Shown: piece by piece, positions 11,389 to 23,181 of the stretch | Layout of the letters: each line of letters begins with the position of its first letter | Position numbering within the stretch: the first letter of the stretch is position 1 | DNA from: Candolleomyces eurysporus | Taxonomy: Eukaryota; Basidiomycota; Agaricomycetes; Agaricales; Psathyrellaceae | Length of the DNA stretch: 64,000 bases | Assembly: GCA_027579435.1 (NCBI GenBank) | Contig: JANBPK010000777.1 | Location: forward strand, 62,001 to 126,000 | Direction: 5' to 3' | Program-made: the position numbers and the translations under genes | Notes under the pieces: generated by a model | What the model was told of the DNA's origin: nothing | The model's input: only the letters and a program-made list of their open reading frames with translations | Database searches by the model: none

Positions 11389-13088
11389 GACGTTCGTGCT
11401 TGTTTCGAAAGGGAGTACTCATGATATTTTTTTTTTTTGTATCATGACACTCTACGCGAGTAATCTCAAGCTCTACTCTCCTGTTCGTCCCTGATTGCAT
11501 TTATCTTGTTACGATCTTCATATTTCGACAAAGATGAGTCGGTGCACTCCCCCCAATACACAGACTTAATGGCTACGATGATAGGGTTTACTCTTCCACG
11601 AATCGTACCTGAATTAATTATGGCAAATATACAGGGTTAGCACTGATTTCGCCTGTCCTCTGACAGGGAACTTTGAAGGATCTCTCTCATATTGTTTCCT
11701 CTTGGCTTAGACGTCGACGGGATCTACGTCAATGTAGAGATATGGGAGCACGAGAATTCTGGCCTTTTTCAGGTCAATTTTAGTGGGAAAGGGTCAACAT
11801 GACGAGGCATTTCAGATGGTCAGGCTAAGAACGATTCCGATTGAATCACCGGCGCTAGGCGCGACGGCTCGTCTAGCGCCGGTGACTCGATGGGAATCGC
11901 TCGTTGCCTAAAAACCACGAGGACGAGCGACGACGAAAAAGAGCAAAGTAAGTCAAAGTCCAGAGCGCTAGAATCGTCCACCTATAAGCTGCCCGTTGGG
12001 TGTGTTGAACCGCGTTACACACTCGGTTTCTCAGTGGTTTGGCGGGCACAATCGGGCCGAAACAGGTGATAAAGCAAAGGTCAGGAGAAAGGGCAAAGTA
12101 ATCGAGATCGTGCTCACATATACCCCAAAACATTCGGGAGCGGTCCATGAGATAGAATCATTCGACAAACAAAAGGGAAGGTGGATAGTCGGTACAGAGA
12201 CGTCAGCAGCGGCCAGCCACAACCATGAGCAACGAGGGAGAAAGAGCCAGGGGCTATTCGTAAGTTTAAATTTAGCAGGGCTAATGGCAAGGATGTCCTT
12301 TGGCTGGGGCACGTTAAGTCAAAATGCTCCAAGTGAAGCACGGACAAGGTAGCTTTTTTTCGCAGGGGAGATCGACGACAAGTTAAACCAAGCCGGTACA
12401 ACGGCCTGCGACCGATTGCTTTGACATGACCCGTCTTCTCTTCTGTATTCGGTACAACGTATACTTTGACAAAACAGAGCGAAATACTTTATTCATAGCC
12501 ATAATTACATATCGCAGCACTCAATTATCAGAAAAAAAACACGCAAGACGGAAACCGAGAGCCNAAAAAACTCATACATACGTCCGATAGCAACAAGAAA
12601 AAAAACTGAATCGAGCAAAAAAAAGGGTCAATATATGTATACGCAGTTACAAGTNAAAAAACCTAGTAATCGAAAGCGGAAACATATCAATCGGTTGGCA
12701 TGACCAACCACTGTTTGTAATGAAGTAACAAGCAGGCAGGCAAGTAGCAAGCAGCAGCAGCAGCAGCAGACAGGAAGAGGCAAAGAGAGAGAGGGGAGAG
12801 GGTGACACCGATAGCAAGCGAGCAAGCAGGAAGGAAACTACGGAGATGATCGAGGTATTTCAGTCAAACGGCGAGTTAATAAGTAAAACACATTTCACAA
12901 AACCACCTCCCCCACTCAGCCTCCCCAACATGTTGTCGAAAGGCCGAGCAGGGGAGAACGGTCGAGCGAAACGCAGATGTAACTAGGAAACGTCTGGTAG
13001 CAGGGAAAAGGAGGAGGGGTATCCAGATCCAACTGAAACCGACCTTGAAGAGAGGGGTTGGTTCCAGGGTGGACTTTGATCAAGCTCT
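11389..13088. other. Intergenic stretch with a strong hairpin and A-rich tracts
   Basis: No gene is supported. One plus-strand open frame (11996-12352, 118 residues) has no recognisable motif or introns and is left out. The stretch holds a long perfect-arm hairpin (listed separately), A-rich tracts around 12530-12660 with Ns at 12564 and 12655, and a CAG-rich patch near 12752-12770. The right end is the 3' flank of the minus-strand zinc-finger gene. Confidence 0.4.
11832..11899. repeat. 27-bp-arm inverted repeat (hairpin)
   Basis: The left arm 11832-11858 begins CGATTCCGATTGAATCACC and ends CTAG. The right arm 11873-11899 is its complement at 24 of 27 positions, around a 14-base GC-rich loop. 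Such a long, GC-rich stem stands out from its surroundings. It could be the remnant of a small foldback element or a structured RNA segment. Nothing nearby decides between these. Confidence 0.75.
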
Positions 13089-14758
13089 TCACTCATCGTC
13101 CTCACCCTCCTCCTCAACCGCCTCAACAGGCTTCGCCTTCTTAGCCCTAGAGGACGCAGGCTTAGCGCGCTTAGAGGCAGGCTTGGCTGCAGCAGCTTTG
13201 CTCGTAGAAGCCGGGGCACGCTATTCAAACAAATCGCGGGTCAGCAACAAACTCTTCCAGGGAGCCAGGAGGAAGGAGGGATTAGATACCGACCTTACGC
13301 TTCTTTCCAGCACCCTCGGCGTCTTCACCGTCGGTAGCGCCAGTCCCGTCAGCCATCTCAGCGTCTTCCTCTGGTTCAGCGGCCTACACAATCACCAAAC
13401 ACGTTGATTAGCTACCCGCCAAACCAGCACCCAGAGTCACGAAAACCAACTCACCTTCTTCTTGGACGCAGGCGCCTTCTTCTTGCTCTCAGGCTTCGCA
13501 GCCTTGGCCGCGGTAGGTTTCTTAATCGTCGACGCAGGCTTCTTCGCGGGGGCCTTCTTCGGCTTCTCCTCCTCCTCGTCAATCTGGTCATCCTCGCTCT
13601 CAGAGGCCTTCACGTCCTCCAGCTCCTTGCTGAAATCTTCGCCATCGCTCTCTTCGTCTTCGGCAGCGGCCTTTTTCTTGGGGGCGCGTTTCTTGGGAGC
13701 GGCTTTTTCCTTGGGGGCGGCAGCGGCTTTTTTGGCGGGGGCCTTGACTTTGGCGGCGGGCTTGGAGGAGGCGGCACCACCGTCGTCCTCGGCGCCGCTC
13801 GTGGCGTCGGCGGCGGGTGCGGCCTTCTTGGCGCGCGCTTTCTTCTTGGGTGGCTCGTCGGCGGCACCGTCTTCGTCGCCTTCAGCCTCGGCTTTCTGTT
13901 AGGAAGGAGGTTCAGCACCGAGATGACATGGGGCGTATGTAGATTGGAAAGGGGGATGGGGATCGTGTACGTACCTTGGGCTTGGCCCTGGACCTCTTGG
14001 GTTTCTCAGCGGGTTCACCGTCTTCGCCTTCAGCATCAGCTTTCTGTTGGTCCGGCGATTAATATTAACAACTTGATTAAACGAGCAGCTGGGGATACGG
14101 CACATACCTTGGCCTTGGCCCTACCCTTCTTCGGCTTCTCCGAAGGCTCACCCTCGTCTCCTGCCTCATCATCGGCAGCAGCCTTCTTCTTTGCAGGTGC
14201 CCTCTTGGGTTTCATTTCAGGAGCGCCGTCAGCATCGTCTTTAATAGCGGTGGGGGGGGATGTCTTCGGGATCGACGTGGCCATCCTGCCACGCCTTGAC
14301 GATCTTGGCTTGGTCCTCCGGACGGAGGTCTTCGTACCCATCAAGCTCAGAAGGCTCAGGATGTTGGGATTTCAAATTCGAGATAATTTTAGGAGTGGTG
14401 CAGCCCCAGTGTCTCCAGGCGCTGTTTTCAACGTACGAGGATTACAGTAAGGAGACACGTCGGTTGAAGAGTGGCAGGGAGGACGTACAAGGACGATTTG
14501 CCCTGGAACTCGACCAAGGAGCCGAGACGGAAGGTTCCTTTTTCGAGTTTGGTTCCTAGAGTGAAAAACGAGACGTCTGAGGATTTTTCTATGTGGTGGC
14601 GAGCTGGCGATGGTACGAACCTGCGCAGGGTTTGGGACCTACAGCACACGAAGCCCAGCGTCAACCTTGGATATTGCGCATCGTCATCAGAAATGAGCTC
14701 ACTCACCCTTGCAGCCAGCCCGGCTGGTGGAGGCATAGTCGACGCGATATCCAGGCAT
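13089..14758 (-). CDS. PARP-type zinc-finger nuclear protein with Lys/Ala-rich tail
   Basis: Eight exons were traced: 14758-14707, 14638-14621 (18-bp microexon), 14555-14489, 14421-14108, 14043-13975, 13895-13455, 13383-13294 and 13220-13089. The N-terminus (MPGYRVDYASTSRAGCKG, then GPKPCAGTK and FAWRHWGCTTPKII) is a zf-PARP domain with its C, C, H, C ligands. The PARP zinc finger binds DNA breaks or ends. ELDGYEDLRPEDQAKI follows, the usual linker of this family. The remaining roughly 290 residues are repeats of Lys/Ala/Pro and acidic blocks, like an H1 or HMG tail, and would bind chromatin. No PARP catalytic domain is present. Exon lengths sum to one base too many; the conflict maps to the 8-C run at 14252-14259, where seven Cs give an open frame of about 393 residues. 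A base-calling error is likely. Confidence 0.88.
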
Positions 14759-16334
14759 TGGGAGCTTGGGAGGGGTGGGGAATGGGGGGAGGGAAGGGAA
14801 GGAAGGGAATGGAAAAGGGCGCGCGCCCTTGATTGAGGTTCAACTTTGTGTGGTGGGCCTTTGAAAGTCCGCCCACATACAACAAGGTTACGCATTGACC
14901 ACCAACGTCCCGTCCGTTCATCATCATCAACACCGGCCTCAGGAGTCTCTTCGGAATTTATCGTCTGTGAGGCCAGAACAATGCCCGTTGTCTTTCTGAC
15001 GTGGCTGTATGCGTAATCGCCACTTCCAGGCCAGAAGCTGCCAGAAGTGCTGGTGCAGACCGTCTGTATGCATGCTTCCACACGGAGCCCGGGCAACCTC
15101 GACTCACTTGCCCGTTCCGAGGACGCCATTCGGGGCGCATATACTGACGATGCACCTCGCACTGGGCAGTGTCGTGTTCCGGCTGACCGTTAGACCTCGA
15201 GGTTCGGCCAGATATGACGTTCAGCCTTCAGCCGGCTATGACTTTCCCCTAGCCCACCGGCCAGATGGTATGTCTACGTAACCATACCTCCTTTTACCCT
15301 TAATTGACGACCTCACTACTTATCAACAGGTCATGTCGTTATGGCTTATCATGCTCTTCTCGAATTGTTCAAACGGTAGCTACCGGCGGCCAATGAGGTC
15401 TTTGGTCAAAGCCTCGTGAATGCATTCTTTGACCATTCTGACTGTTCAATTCAAAGAGCGACATTGTGGCTCCGATTCTTCTATCTTATGGTCTGTTCGA
15501 AGCACTACTGGTCAGACATCAAAGTTACAACCAATGCTTTGAACGCCATTTGTATGGGTGGAAAACTTGGCATTCATTGTGTCCCGGAAAGCCTTCAATT
15601 GAATAATTTTACCAATTCTATAGGTCCCCCTGGAACGCTGGCGGCTGAATGGGCGGCACTGCCGCCTGTCCACCGCAAACCTGATCGTCGCAACACATCC
15701 TCCTGCATGAATTGAGTACATGTTCCGACTTCGCTTCCGTCTTTTAGTTTCTGGCTCACACTAAGTTAGTGTAATTCTAGACCCGCGAAGCCTAGGTTCG
15801 CAGCTTATCGCACTCCGGCCCTCATCATAAAGTGACTCCGGCAACGTACTTGTATAGTACGAAACCCACCGACTGTTTGCCCTGTCAGCACGTTCTCGTT
15901 GTCTACAGGTACAGGTTTACCCACCTACATTTCAAATCACCAATGAAATACGTCGAGACCTCCCAACTGCACGCGAGATTGATGCATATCATTCCAATAT
16001 CAATCAGCTGAGGATGTCATTCCGAGAAATCATTAAGGCTCGACGGCAGTTTCTGGCCGTGAGCGCCTTTTTTCGCGTGTCCCTGTGAGCCTGGGGTTTC
16101 GCGGAGTCTCGCGGAGCCCATTATGTGGTAGCTCTATTAATAGACCACCTATCTTCTGGATTCCCCGGTTGTCAATAATTTGTTCTCATCGCTGTCGTTG
16201 TTTGTCCTTCTTTCTATCCTCCACCTCTTCTCCCTGTTTCATCTTTTTCCTCTCCACTCTGCTCTGACTTGTCACTTCCTCTCGTTCCAGTGCTCCATCT
16301 ATCTCTCTTTGATCCTTTCCANCTCGTTTTTATC
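14759..16334. other. Intergenic stretch, no supported gene
   Basis: One plus-strand open frame of 99 residues (15416-15715) has no domain or introns. The last 150 bp before 16335 are pyrimidine-rich, as is common in fungal promoters, with an N at 16322. Nothing else was seen. Confidence 0.35.
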
Positions 16335-19122
16335 ATGGCGCCCGCCAAAATGTCGGCGTCCGCGCTAATAGCGTCGCTTCTGACAGTCCTGACGCTCACA
16401 TCCACCTCGCTCGGTGTCACGATCTACGGCCAACTCCCCCTGGGCCAAACCCAAACTGAAGGTCCCTGGGCCACCACCACCGCCCTCGCAGCCTACAACG
16501 ATACCCGGCTCATCCCACCGGCCGTCCCCAACCCCGCCATCAACCGAAACTTTGCTGTCCAGCTCCAGCGAGATGCAGCCCAAGTGCCCGGATTGTCGTT
16601 GCCGCACGTTGGGCCTAGCTTTTACGGATTCTCGATTGAGATGTCGGTGATCACCCAAGTCTGTAAGTAAGCGCCCATTTAGAATCGTCGTCTGCTTCCT
16701 TGCGTTATCGTTCTTGGCTGCCGGGCTTGGCTGACGTCGATCCTGATTTTCATCCCCCTTCCCCACATACTCTAACGACATGCACGCATCGCACTCGCTC
16801 ACCTATGAACTCGTTTAGTAGGCAAGAACTCGTCGTTCATACAGGTCCCCTTCCTCAACCTGATGGCGAACCTCCAGGAACGCGCGGGCGGTGTGCTGGT
16901 GCGGCTGGGCGGGAACACGCAAGAGTTTGCGACGATGGTCGAGCCGGACGATCATAGGATCGAACCTGGGCACACATTCGGGAAGACACTTTCTGGGTCG
17001 ACGCAAACGGTGAGCCTGCCTGCCTGCTCTACTCCCCCCCCCCCTCGAGCAATTTCCACGCTGTTGGAGCCTACATATCTGGTGTGGCGGTGTGCTAACT
17101 TTGCCTTGATAGACTTTGACGCCTGCAGTGCTCTACACGCGAGATATGTTCTATATGGCGAACAACATTTCTTCGATGGTCAACGTCAAGTGGTTCCTTG
17201 GTATTCCGTTCAACGATTCTACCAATTGGAGGACCGCGATTGCGGAGGAAGGACAGTCGATTCTCGGGGACCATCTGCTCGGACTCCAAGCTGCTAACGA
17301 ACCTGATTTCTACGTCACGTAAGTTCCCTTTATAGCCCTCCTTGCGTCTTGCTAACAAGGATTTCCTCGTATTGAATTGAACTCGGATTTTCGTCGGGCC
17401 CGTATGATAAAACATGCAGCTTCGGACGCAGAGTGGCGCCCTACGAACCAGCAGACTACAAACGCGAAGTCGGCGAACTGATCAAGCACCTGGAAACTAG
17501 GCCTATGATCACGAACCCCCGAATCCTCGTCGGGCCCAGCACCTCCGGCCAGGTATGGCACGCCGAGCAGGTCTTCGAGACCGGCTTCCTCGACGACTAC
17601 AAAGACTACCTCTACGCCGTTTCGGTCGAACAGTGAGTTGCCTCCCCCCCCTTCATGTTCTTCCCCCTGTCTCGTCTCATCCTCTAACTCCACCGCTCTC
17701 CTCTCTTCTCCTCGCTAGCTACCCAAACAACAATTGTATCGCGATGTACGGCGACCCCCACTCGCCCGACGCTGTCATCCCGCAAGAACTGTTCCCGTAT
17801 TATCTGAACCACAACAACGTCGTCGAGCTCGCATCGCACTACACCGCCAACGCCAACACTGCAGCGACGTACAACAAGCCGTTCATCATGTTCGAGATGA
17901 ATACGGGGTCGTGTGGTGGGTTCGCCGGGATCTCGGATACCTACACTGCGGCTTTGTGGGCGCTGGATTATGGGTTCCAGATGGCTTCGCAGAATACGAC
18001 GCACGCGCTTCTGCACGTTGGTGGACAGAGTGTATTTTATAACGTGAGTTTCTGCAATTTTTCTGGTGGATTAGGCGGTGGGCTGACAGATACCTACCTA
18101 TCTGCTTTTGTGCTTATCTCCATTCTGACTCGGGGTTACCAAACGCTGACTTTGGTTTTGGATCTTCTTTCGCCCCTGATTGTTATGTTGACATAATAGC
18201 CTTTCACCGGTACGCCCTCCCTCTCCCTCCTCCCTTTTTCTTACCCCCAAATAACTTACCAACTATCTCCTTTTCCCCTGACAGCTCCCCCAAGCAACCA
18301 AACGGAATTCAACGAATGGACCCTCGGACCCGTCTACTACTCCGCCCTCGTCATGGCCGAAGCCTTCGGCAAATCCAACACCTCGCAGATCATCGACCTG
18401 CGCGCGAACGAGAACAACCAAAACACGCCTGTCTATGGCATCTTTGAGCGAGGCCAGCTCTCGAAGGTCGCCTTGTTTAATTACATTGATGATCCGTCTG
18501 GCGCGAATGATTTGAGGGTTGCGTTGACCGTCAATGGCGGTGTCCCGGCATCCGTCAGCGTCAAGTACCTCGAAGGTATCTCGGTGAACGAAAAGAACAA
18601 CATCACCTGGGCAGGCCAGGTAAGCACACCCAAGTCACGATTGGCATGGCCGCAACACGCTAACCAAACCCCTCACCTTCCCCTCCTCTCCTCGTCCAAC
18701 AGACATTCGGCAACAAACTCACTGTCGACGGCCGACTCCGCGGTACGCTGAACGTCACCACCATTCCGTGCGACCAGGGCCAAAACGTCTGCACCATCCC
18801 GCTCCGTGCGCCGAGCTTTGCGCTCGTGTTCTTCAGCACCTCCGACGAAGCTCTATCTATCTCGCAAAGCCCAACCACGTTCTCGACGAGCGCGTACCAG
18901 AGGAAGCATAACACGATAACGTGGGACCGCCAGGCGGTGCAGACGTCCAATGGGCATGTTGCTGGAGAGTTGAAGGCCAAGTTGGGGAGCACGAGTTTCG
19001 GGTTCCTGAATATTCCCAGCGGGGCGGCCCCCTCGCTCAGTGGTCGTGGCGGACCTGTACCGCTGTTTGTGCAGGGTCTGTTGGGTACGATGGCGGGTCT
19101 GGTGCTTGGGAGCGTTTTGTAG
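16335..19122 (+). CDS. Glycoside hydrolase family 79, secreted and probably GPI-anchored
   Basis: Eight exons (16335-16662, 16819-17009, 17113-17318, 17420-17632, 17719-18043, a 10-bp microexon 18200-18209, 18285-18619, 18703-19122) join in frame to 675 residues. GH79 enzymes are retaining hydrolases that remove glucuronic acid from plant or fungal glycans (beta-glucuronidase, heparanase-like). The acid/base Glu is in LQAANEPDFY and the likely nucleophile Glu is in FIMFEMNTGSCGG, about 160 residues later, as expected. The C-terminal beta-domain follows from about residue 430. The N-terminus has a signal peptide (SALIASLLTVLTLTSTSLG). The C-terminus ends in a Ser/Gly stretch and a hydrophobic tail (LFVQGLLGTMAGLVLGSVL), typical of a GPI-attachment signal. 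A second Met six residues in is an alternative start. The substrate is not decided by sequence. Confidence 0.9.
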
Positions 19123-19783
19123 GTCCTGTAAGAGAGCGTCCGACGAGTCGCGAGTCTGGACTGCCACCTCTGCTATCATTTTACTACGACTATGCTTCTA
19201 GGCCGGTGACTGGTTCAACCCGTTGTATTTCCCAAGTGTGTACCTTTGCGCGTTCCTTCTTAAACCCGTTGTTTGTTTGCTTTATATATGTAGATCTGAT
19301 CATCGTTGACGATTCGTTGTATTTACCCGCATAATGCCAGCTGTACTATTGTTTTTAATGATTGCCCTTTTGAAAGCTTCTTCAACCCAGGAAGGACTTT
19401 GTTCAGCTCATCAACATCTATAATTTATAGAATGGTCCACGGAGGCCGAAATCTGCTGATCTCGAAGCTGCATAGTGCGCATGGTTTGATGGTTTCGAAG
19501 CAATGGGGACTACATAGGGCACAAGAAATGTTGAACATTTGAATCTACAAGGTAACAAGCTACATACTACAGTACACGAAATTATTCTACAGAGTAGACA
19601 TTCATCGTTTCAAAATTACACGACTAGAGATAGTCCGGGACACCAATGAGAACGAATTAAAGTGTCAACTACACTGACCAGATATTCACAATACAGGAAG
19701 CAAGAGCGGGGGTGGAAGGCCGATTCGAAGAGGATAAACACCAGGAGACGTCTCTTCCATGACAATGATGGAGCTGGGGGGCT
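19123..19783. other. Convergent 3' flanks of the GH79 and RING genes
   Basis: No gene was seen. Short open frames lack motifs. This stretch contains the 3' untranslated regions of two converging genes. Confidence 0.4.
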
Positions 19784-22304
19784 TTAGACGGACAAATCGA
19801 GTCGGAAAAGGCAATACAACAACGTTGGCGTCGAACAGACCGGGCACTTGTTGGACTTGATCACTGCATCAGTAATACATCTATGCAAACACACGAATTA
19901 GCTCTCTAGAACGTGAAGCGCAGAAAGAAAGAAAAATATCGAAATAAACCCACCCATAACAGAAGATGTGGCCGCACATCGTCGCCGTGGTATCTTTGCA
20001 CGGGTCCGCCTTGCACTCTCGACAGTGCAACGGAGACAGGACCGCCGCCGGCGGGGGGGCAGCGACGACCGAAGTAGTTGCCACGATCTGGTCTACTTCC
20101 GACTCCTCGCTTCTACCCCCAGAGACTCCTGGCGGCAGACTCGCCTCTGCGGCCGGGCAGGGCGATAAAGAGGATGGTTGCTGTGGAGGAGAGTTGATTG
20201 GATCTTGAGGCGAGGTAATGAAGCTCCCGCTCCCCGTCCCCGGTGAGGAAAAGGTTGACAAGACCTCCGGAACGGACAGAATGGCGTCTGGTCCTTGGAT
20301 GTCGACGGTGATGCCAATGTCGCCTTCCTCCTCCTTCTCACGCGATGGGGGAGATGGTGGCAGTGGGAGTTGGGTCTCGAAGATTTCGAGAGGACAGCCA
20401 TCGTCCGTCAAGTTGGAGGACTGGAATAGAAAAAGGTTCGTTGAGTCGGGGGAACTTTTCGATGTCGAAATTCACGTACATTGGAATTCTTGGACGACAC
20501 GATGTCGAAGGACGTGTCGGTGTGTCTGATTGACTCAAAAGATGTGGAGCTAAACGCAGGAGAGGTCGACGACATCGGTTTCCTCGAAGGGGAGGGAGTC
20601 TCTGCTCCCGTCGGAGTGGCTGTCTCCGTAAGGGCATCCTCACTTTGCAATAAATGTTGCCAACTCAAGGATGCACTCTGACGCTCCAGTTGTCCTGTTG
20701 ACGAACTCTGGGAGTCAATCTCTGAGGTCTCACTCGTTGACGATAACGAGCGCTCGCGAGTACTTGGTAGGGGAGGCCAAAGTNGGGGGACCCGGAGCTT
20801 GCGCAGGTCCCTCGATTGAGAGAAGTTGGGGACGTGAGGAGGTAGATAGGTAATCATCCGACCAAGGCCGTTCCATCTGAAGGAGCTTGGGCGGAGAGGT
20901 CGTTGTTTTTTGTGAAACTTGACGATTCTGGACAGTGCGCATGTGTGGGATATCGAGTCATAAGTTGTTATTCAGATAACAGTTATTGATAGAGATATTT
21001 GCGCTCACCTCCTTCGCCTGCCAAATCGAGTTCGCCTGGTCGCCTGGAGGCATCAGCCCGCTCACCGGGCTCAGCGACGGCGCTTGGACCTTCATCAGTG
21101 GAGATGAGAAGGCCATCGACACGCGAAGAGGTGGGGTATCCAACCTCTCCTGCCGAAACGCGCCAAGATGCTACAGAAGAAATAATAGAGCACGGTTAGT
21201 CGGCCATCGTGTGTATCTGGAGGAGATAACACGCACTCGGAAGGGGCCACGAGTCCCGCCAAGGGGAGTGAAGCCTGTGCGCTCTAAGGGCGTCTCCGAG
21301 CGATGGGCTACCAGATTTGGGACGTGTCGGGGTACGATTACTTGCTGCCCCATGTTCGTTGTGGAAGGCGCCCGTCCGGATAAGCTTGGGAGGGGCGTCA
21401 GCGGCTTGGTGTCAAGCAGTGCGGCAGCACCATGCCAGTGCAACGATGATGATGGCATGGGTGGTGACCATGGTGCCGACGTCCCAGGGAGTTGTGGGTC
21501 TGCGGGTGCTCGTTCTACCGGCGACGATGCTTCTAGGAGTGGGAATTTAGATGATGTCGAAGCCGTACTTTGTGAGCTTTCGATGGTGGAACTGGTGAAA
21601 CCAGAGGCTGGAGGGTTTGCGTTGACGTTGACGTCACAGTGAGCCCGTCGATGCTGCAACGTCGTTGTATTAGACGAATAGGACAAGGATTCTTTCATGA
21701 CATTGTACCCACCGACTCGAGTTCTGCAGGATCTCGACATCCTCGGTTGCACTTGGGGCACGTCGGATGCAAGCTCGACGTCGCATAATGTTTCTGTAAA
21801 GAGTCCTGGTCTTCATAGACCACCTCGTTGCAGGGCTCACACCGAATTTTCGGGTGTGCAGTTGCCCGATGCTACATTAATGAATGCTTTCAATCAGACG
21901 GAGCATTGGAGAAAATCAGAGAAGACGTGCCTCATTGAGTTCAGAATCGTCGCGGAAACCTTTGCCGCACCTCGGACAATTGGGATGATTCGGGGAGCCT
22001 CGATAGTGGTCTTCCAGGGCAAACTGGTGCCTGTAAGACCTGTCGCACAGGCCACAGTCAAAAGTTGGGGGATGTTTCGCGGTGACGTGCTACAGGGCAA
22101 TAATATCCGAGTAATCAGTGATTCAAGGGTGTAAATCTAAGCGTAGAATCAGGGACGTACTGCGTCGAGGCCTGCGGCACTCGAAAACCGCTTGTCGCAT
22201 TTTTCGCACATCGGGTGCCAGGCACTAGATGTCTTCAAATGCTGCATGAGGGCTTCTTTATTGCTGAAAACCCTGCTTCCGCAGGGCACACATTCAATCC
22301 GCAT
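19784..22304 (-). CDS. C2H2-like zinc-finger protein with C-terminal RING domain
   Basis: The minus-strand gene starts at 22304 (MRIECVPCGSRVFSNKEALM). A series of zinc-finger-like CxxC...H units is spread over several exons: CVPC, CEKC, CGLC, CPRC, CEPC and CPKC, each with following His residues. A long Ser/Pro/Thr-rich middle (about 21.7-20.2 kb) follows. The C-terminus is a C3HC4 RING: CRECKAD, MCGHIFC, then a last exon starting RCITDAVIKSNKCPVC, ending at the TAA at 19784-19786. RING domains recruit E2 enzymes, so this is probably a ubiquitin ligase. The zinc fingers may choose the substrate or bind nucleic acid; that is inference. The frame switches at the N at 20784 beside a G run, which looks like a sequencing artefact. 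Exact middle exon borders were not all resolved. Confidence 0.82.
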
Positions 22305-23181
22305 TTTGCTCGTGGTATGAGGGGGTAGGGGAGAAGGGAGCATGAGCCCGAGAGTTCTGGACAATGAATGAAACAGGAAGGCTATGTTTGTCGAAAGGCG
22401 AAGTACCCCGGGATGATGGATCACAAGGCGGCCAACATGAGGAGAACACGTTGTAACGGAATGAGGGGTGGCTTTAGATCTAGAGTCGCATCACCTACGT
22501 TTAATCCCTCTGAAATACAGCAGGATTCCAAGAGATCGGGAGTCGGACGGAATTCTTTTATCCACCACATTCAGCTGTTATTTTGCAACAAAGTATTACC
22601 ATTCCATCCTCGAGATCGCGATTGGCTCGAGCCTTGGAAAGGGCTGTTTTAACTTACTTTGGTGAGTTTGCGGCGTGTTGATCAAAAGTTTGCCATGAGG
22701 CAACCACGCGACTTTGTTTGGGCGCTTCAGGACCCACTGATCGAACAGCGGCGTGAAAGTGATACTGAGCATGATCTTTCCACGTTCGCTTCCCGTACAT
22801 TTCTCCAGGGCAAGAAAAGTCAAACCCAGCGAATGTATGACACCCAATTGCGAACGACGTTCGGATGTTCCTCAATTAGTCAGCCGCATTTCTCCGAAAA
22901 TCAGACCTCGGCAACTTCACGTTCGAGAATTGTCACTGTGATTCCAGTCATTCTCGATAATCTGAGAAGTGGTGAATATTATTGAAGCAAATGTGGGTCT
23001 CGTTTAGGCTCTATCCCCAGCAAACAAGGCCACCACGGGCAAACGTAATTCTCAAGAATCATTGATCATTCAAAAAAGGAAAACAAAGGAAGCTGTTCGC
23101 CAATGGCGTTGGGAAGACTTTAGCAAGAGATTCAAGATGGTGAACGGAGATGTCAAGGAGCAGCGCTCGCAGCCTTCAAAT
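22305..23181. other. Intergenic, with a possible small minus-strand gene
   Basis: On the minus strand a short start (MTGITVTILEREVAE, near 22950) precedes open frames down to about 22596 containing LTFLALEKCTGSERGKIML. I could not join them with certainty, and no domain is recognised. I do not call a gene. Confidence 0.3.

Noticed and set aside
11996..12352. Plus-strand open frame of 118 residues
   Set aside because: No motif, no introns in an intron-rich genome, and overlapping open frames of similar length on the other strand.
13404..14450. Long plus-strand open frame of 348 residues rich in Leu/Gly/Ser
   Set aside because: It is the antisense shadow of the Lys/Ala-rich zinc-finger gene, whose codons leave the other strand open.
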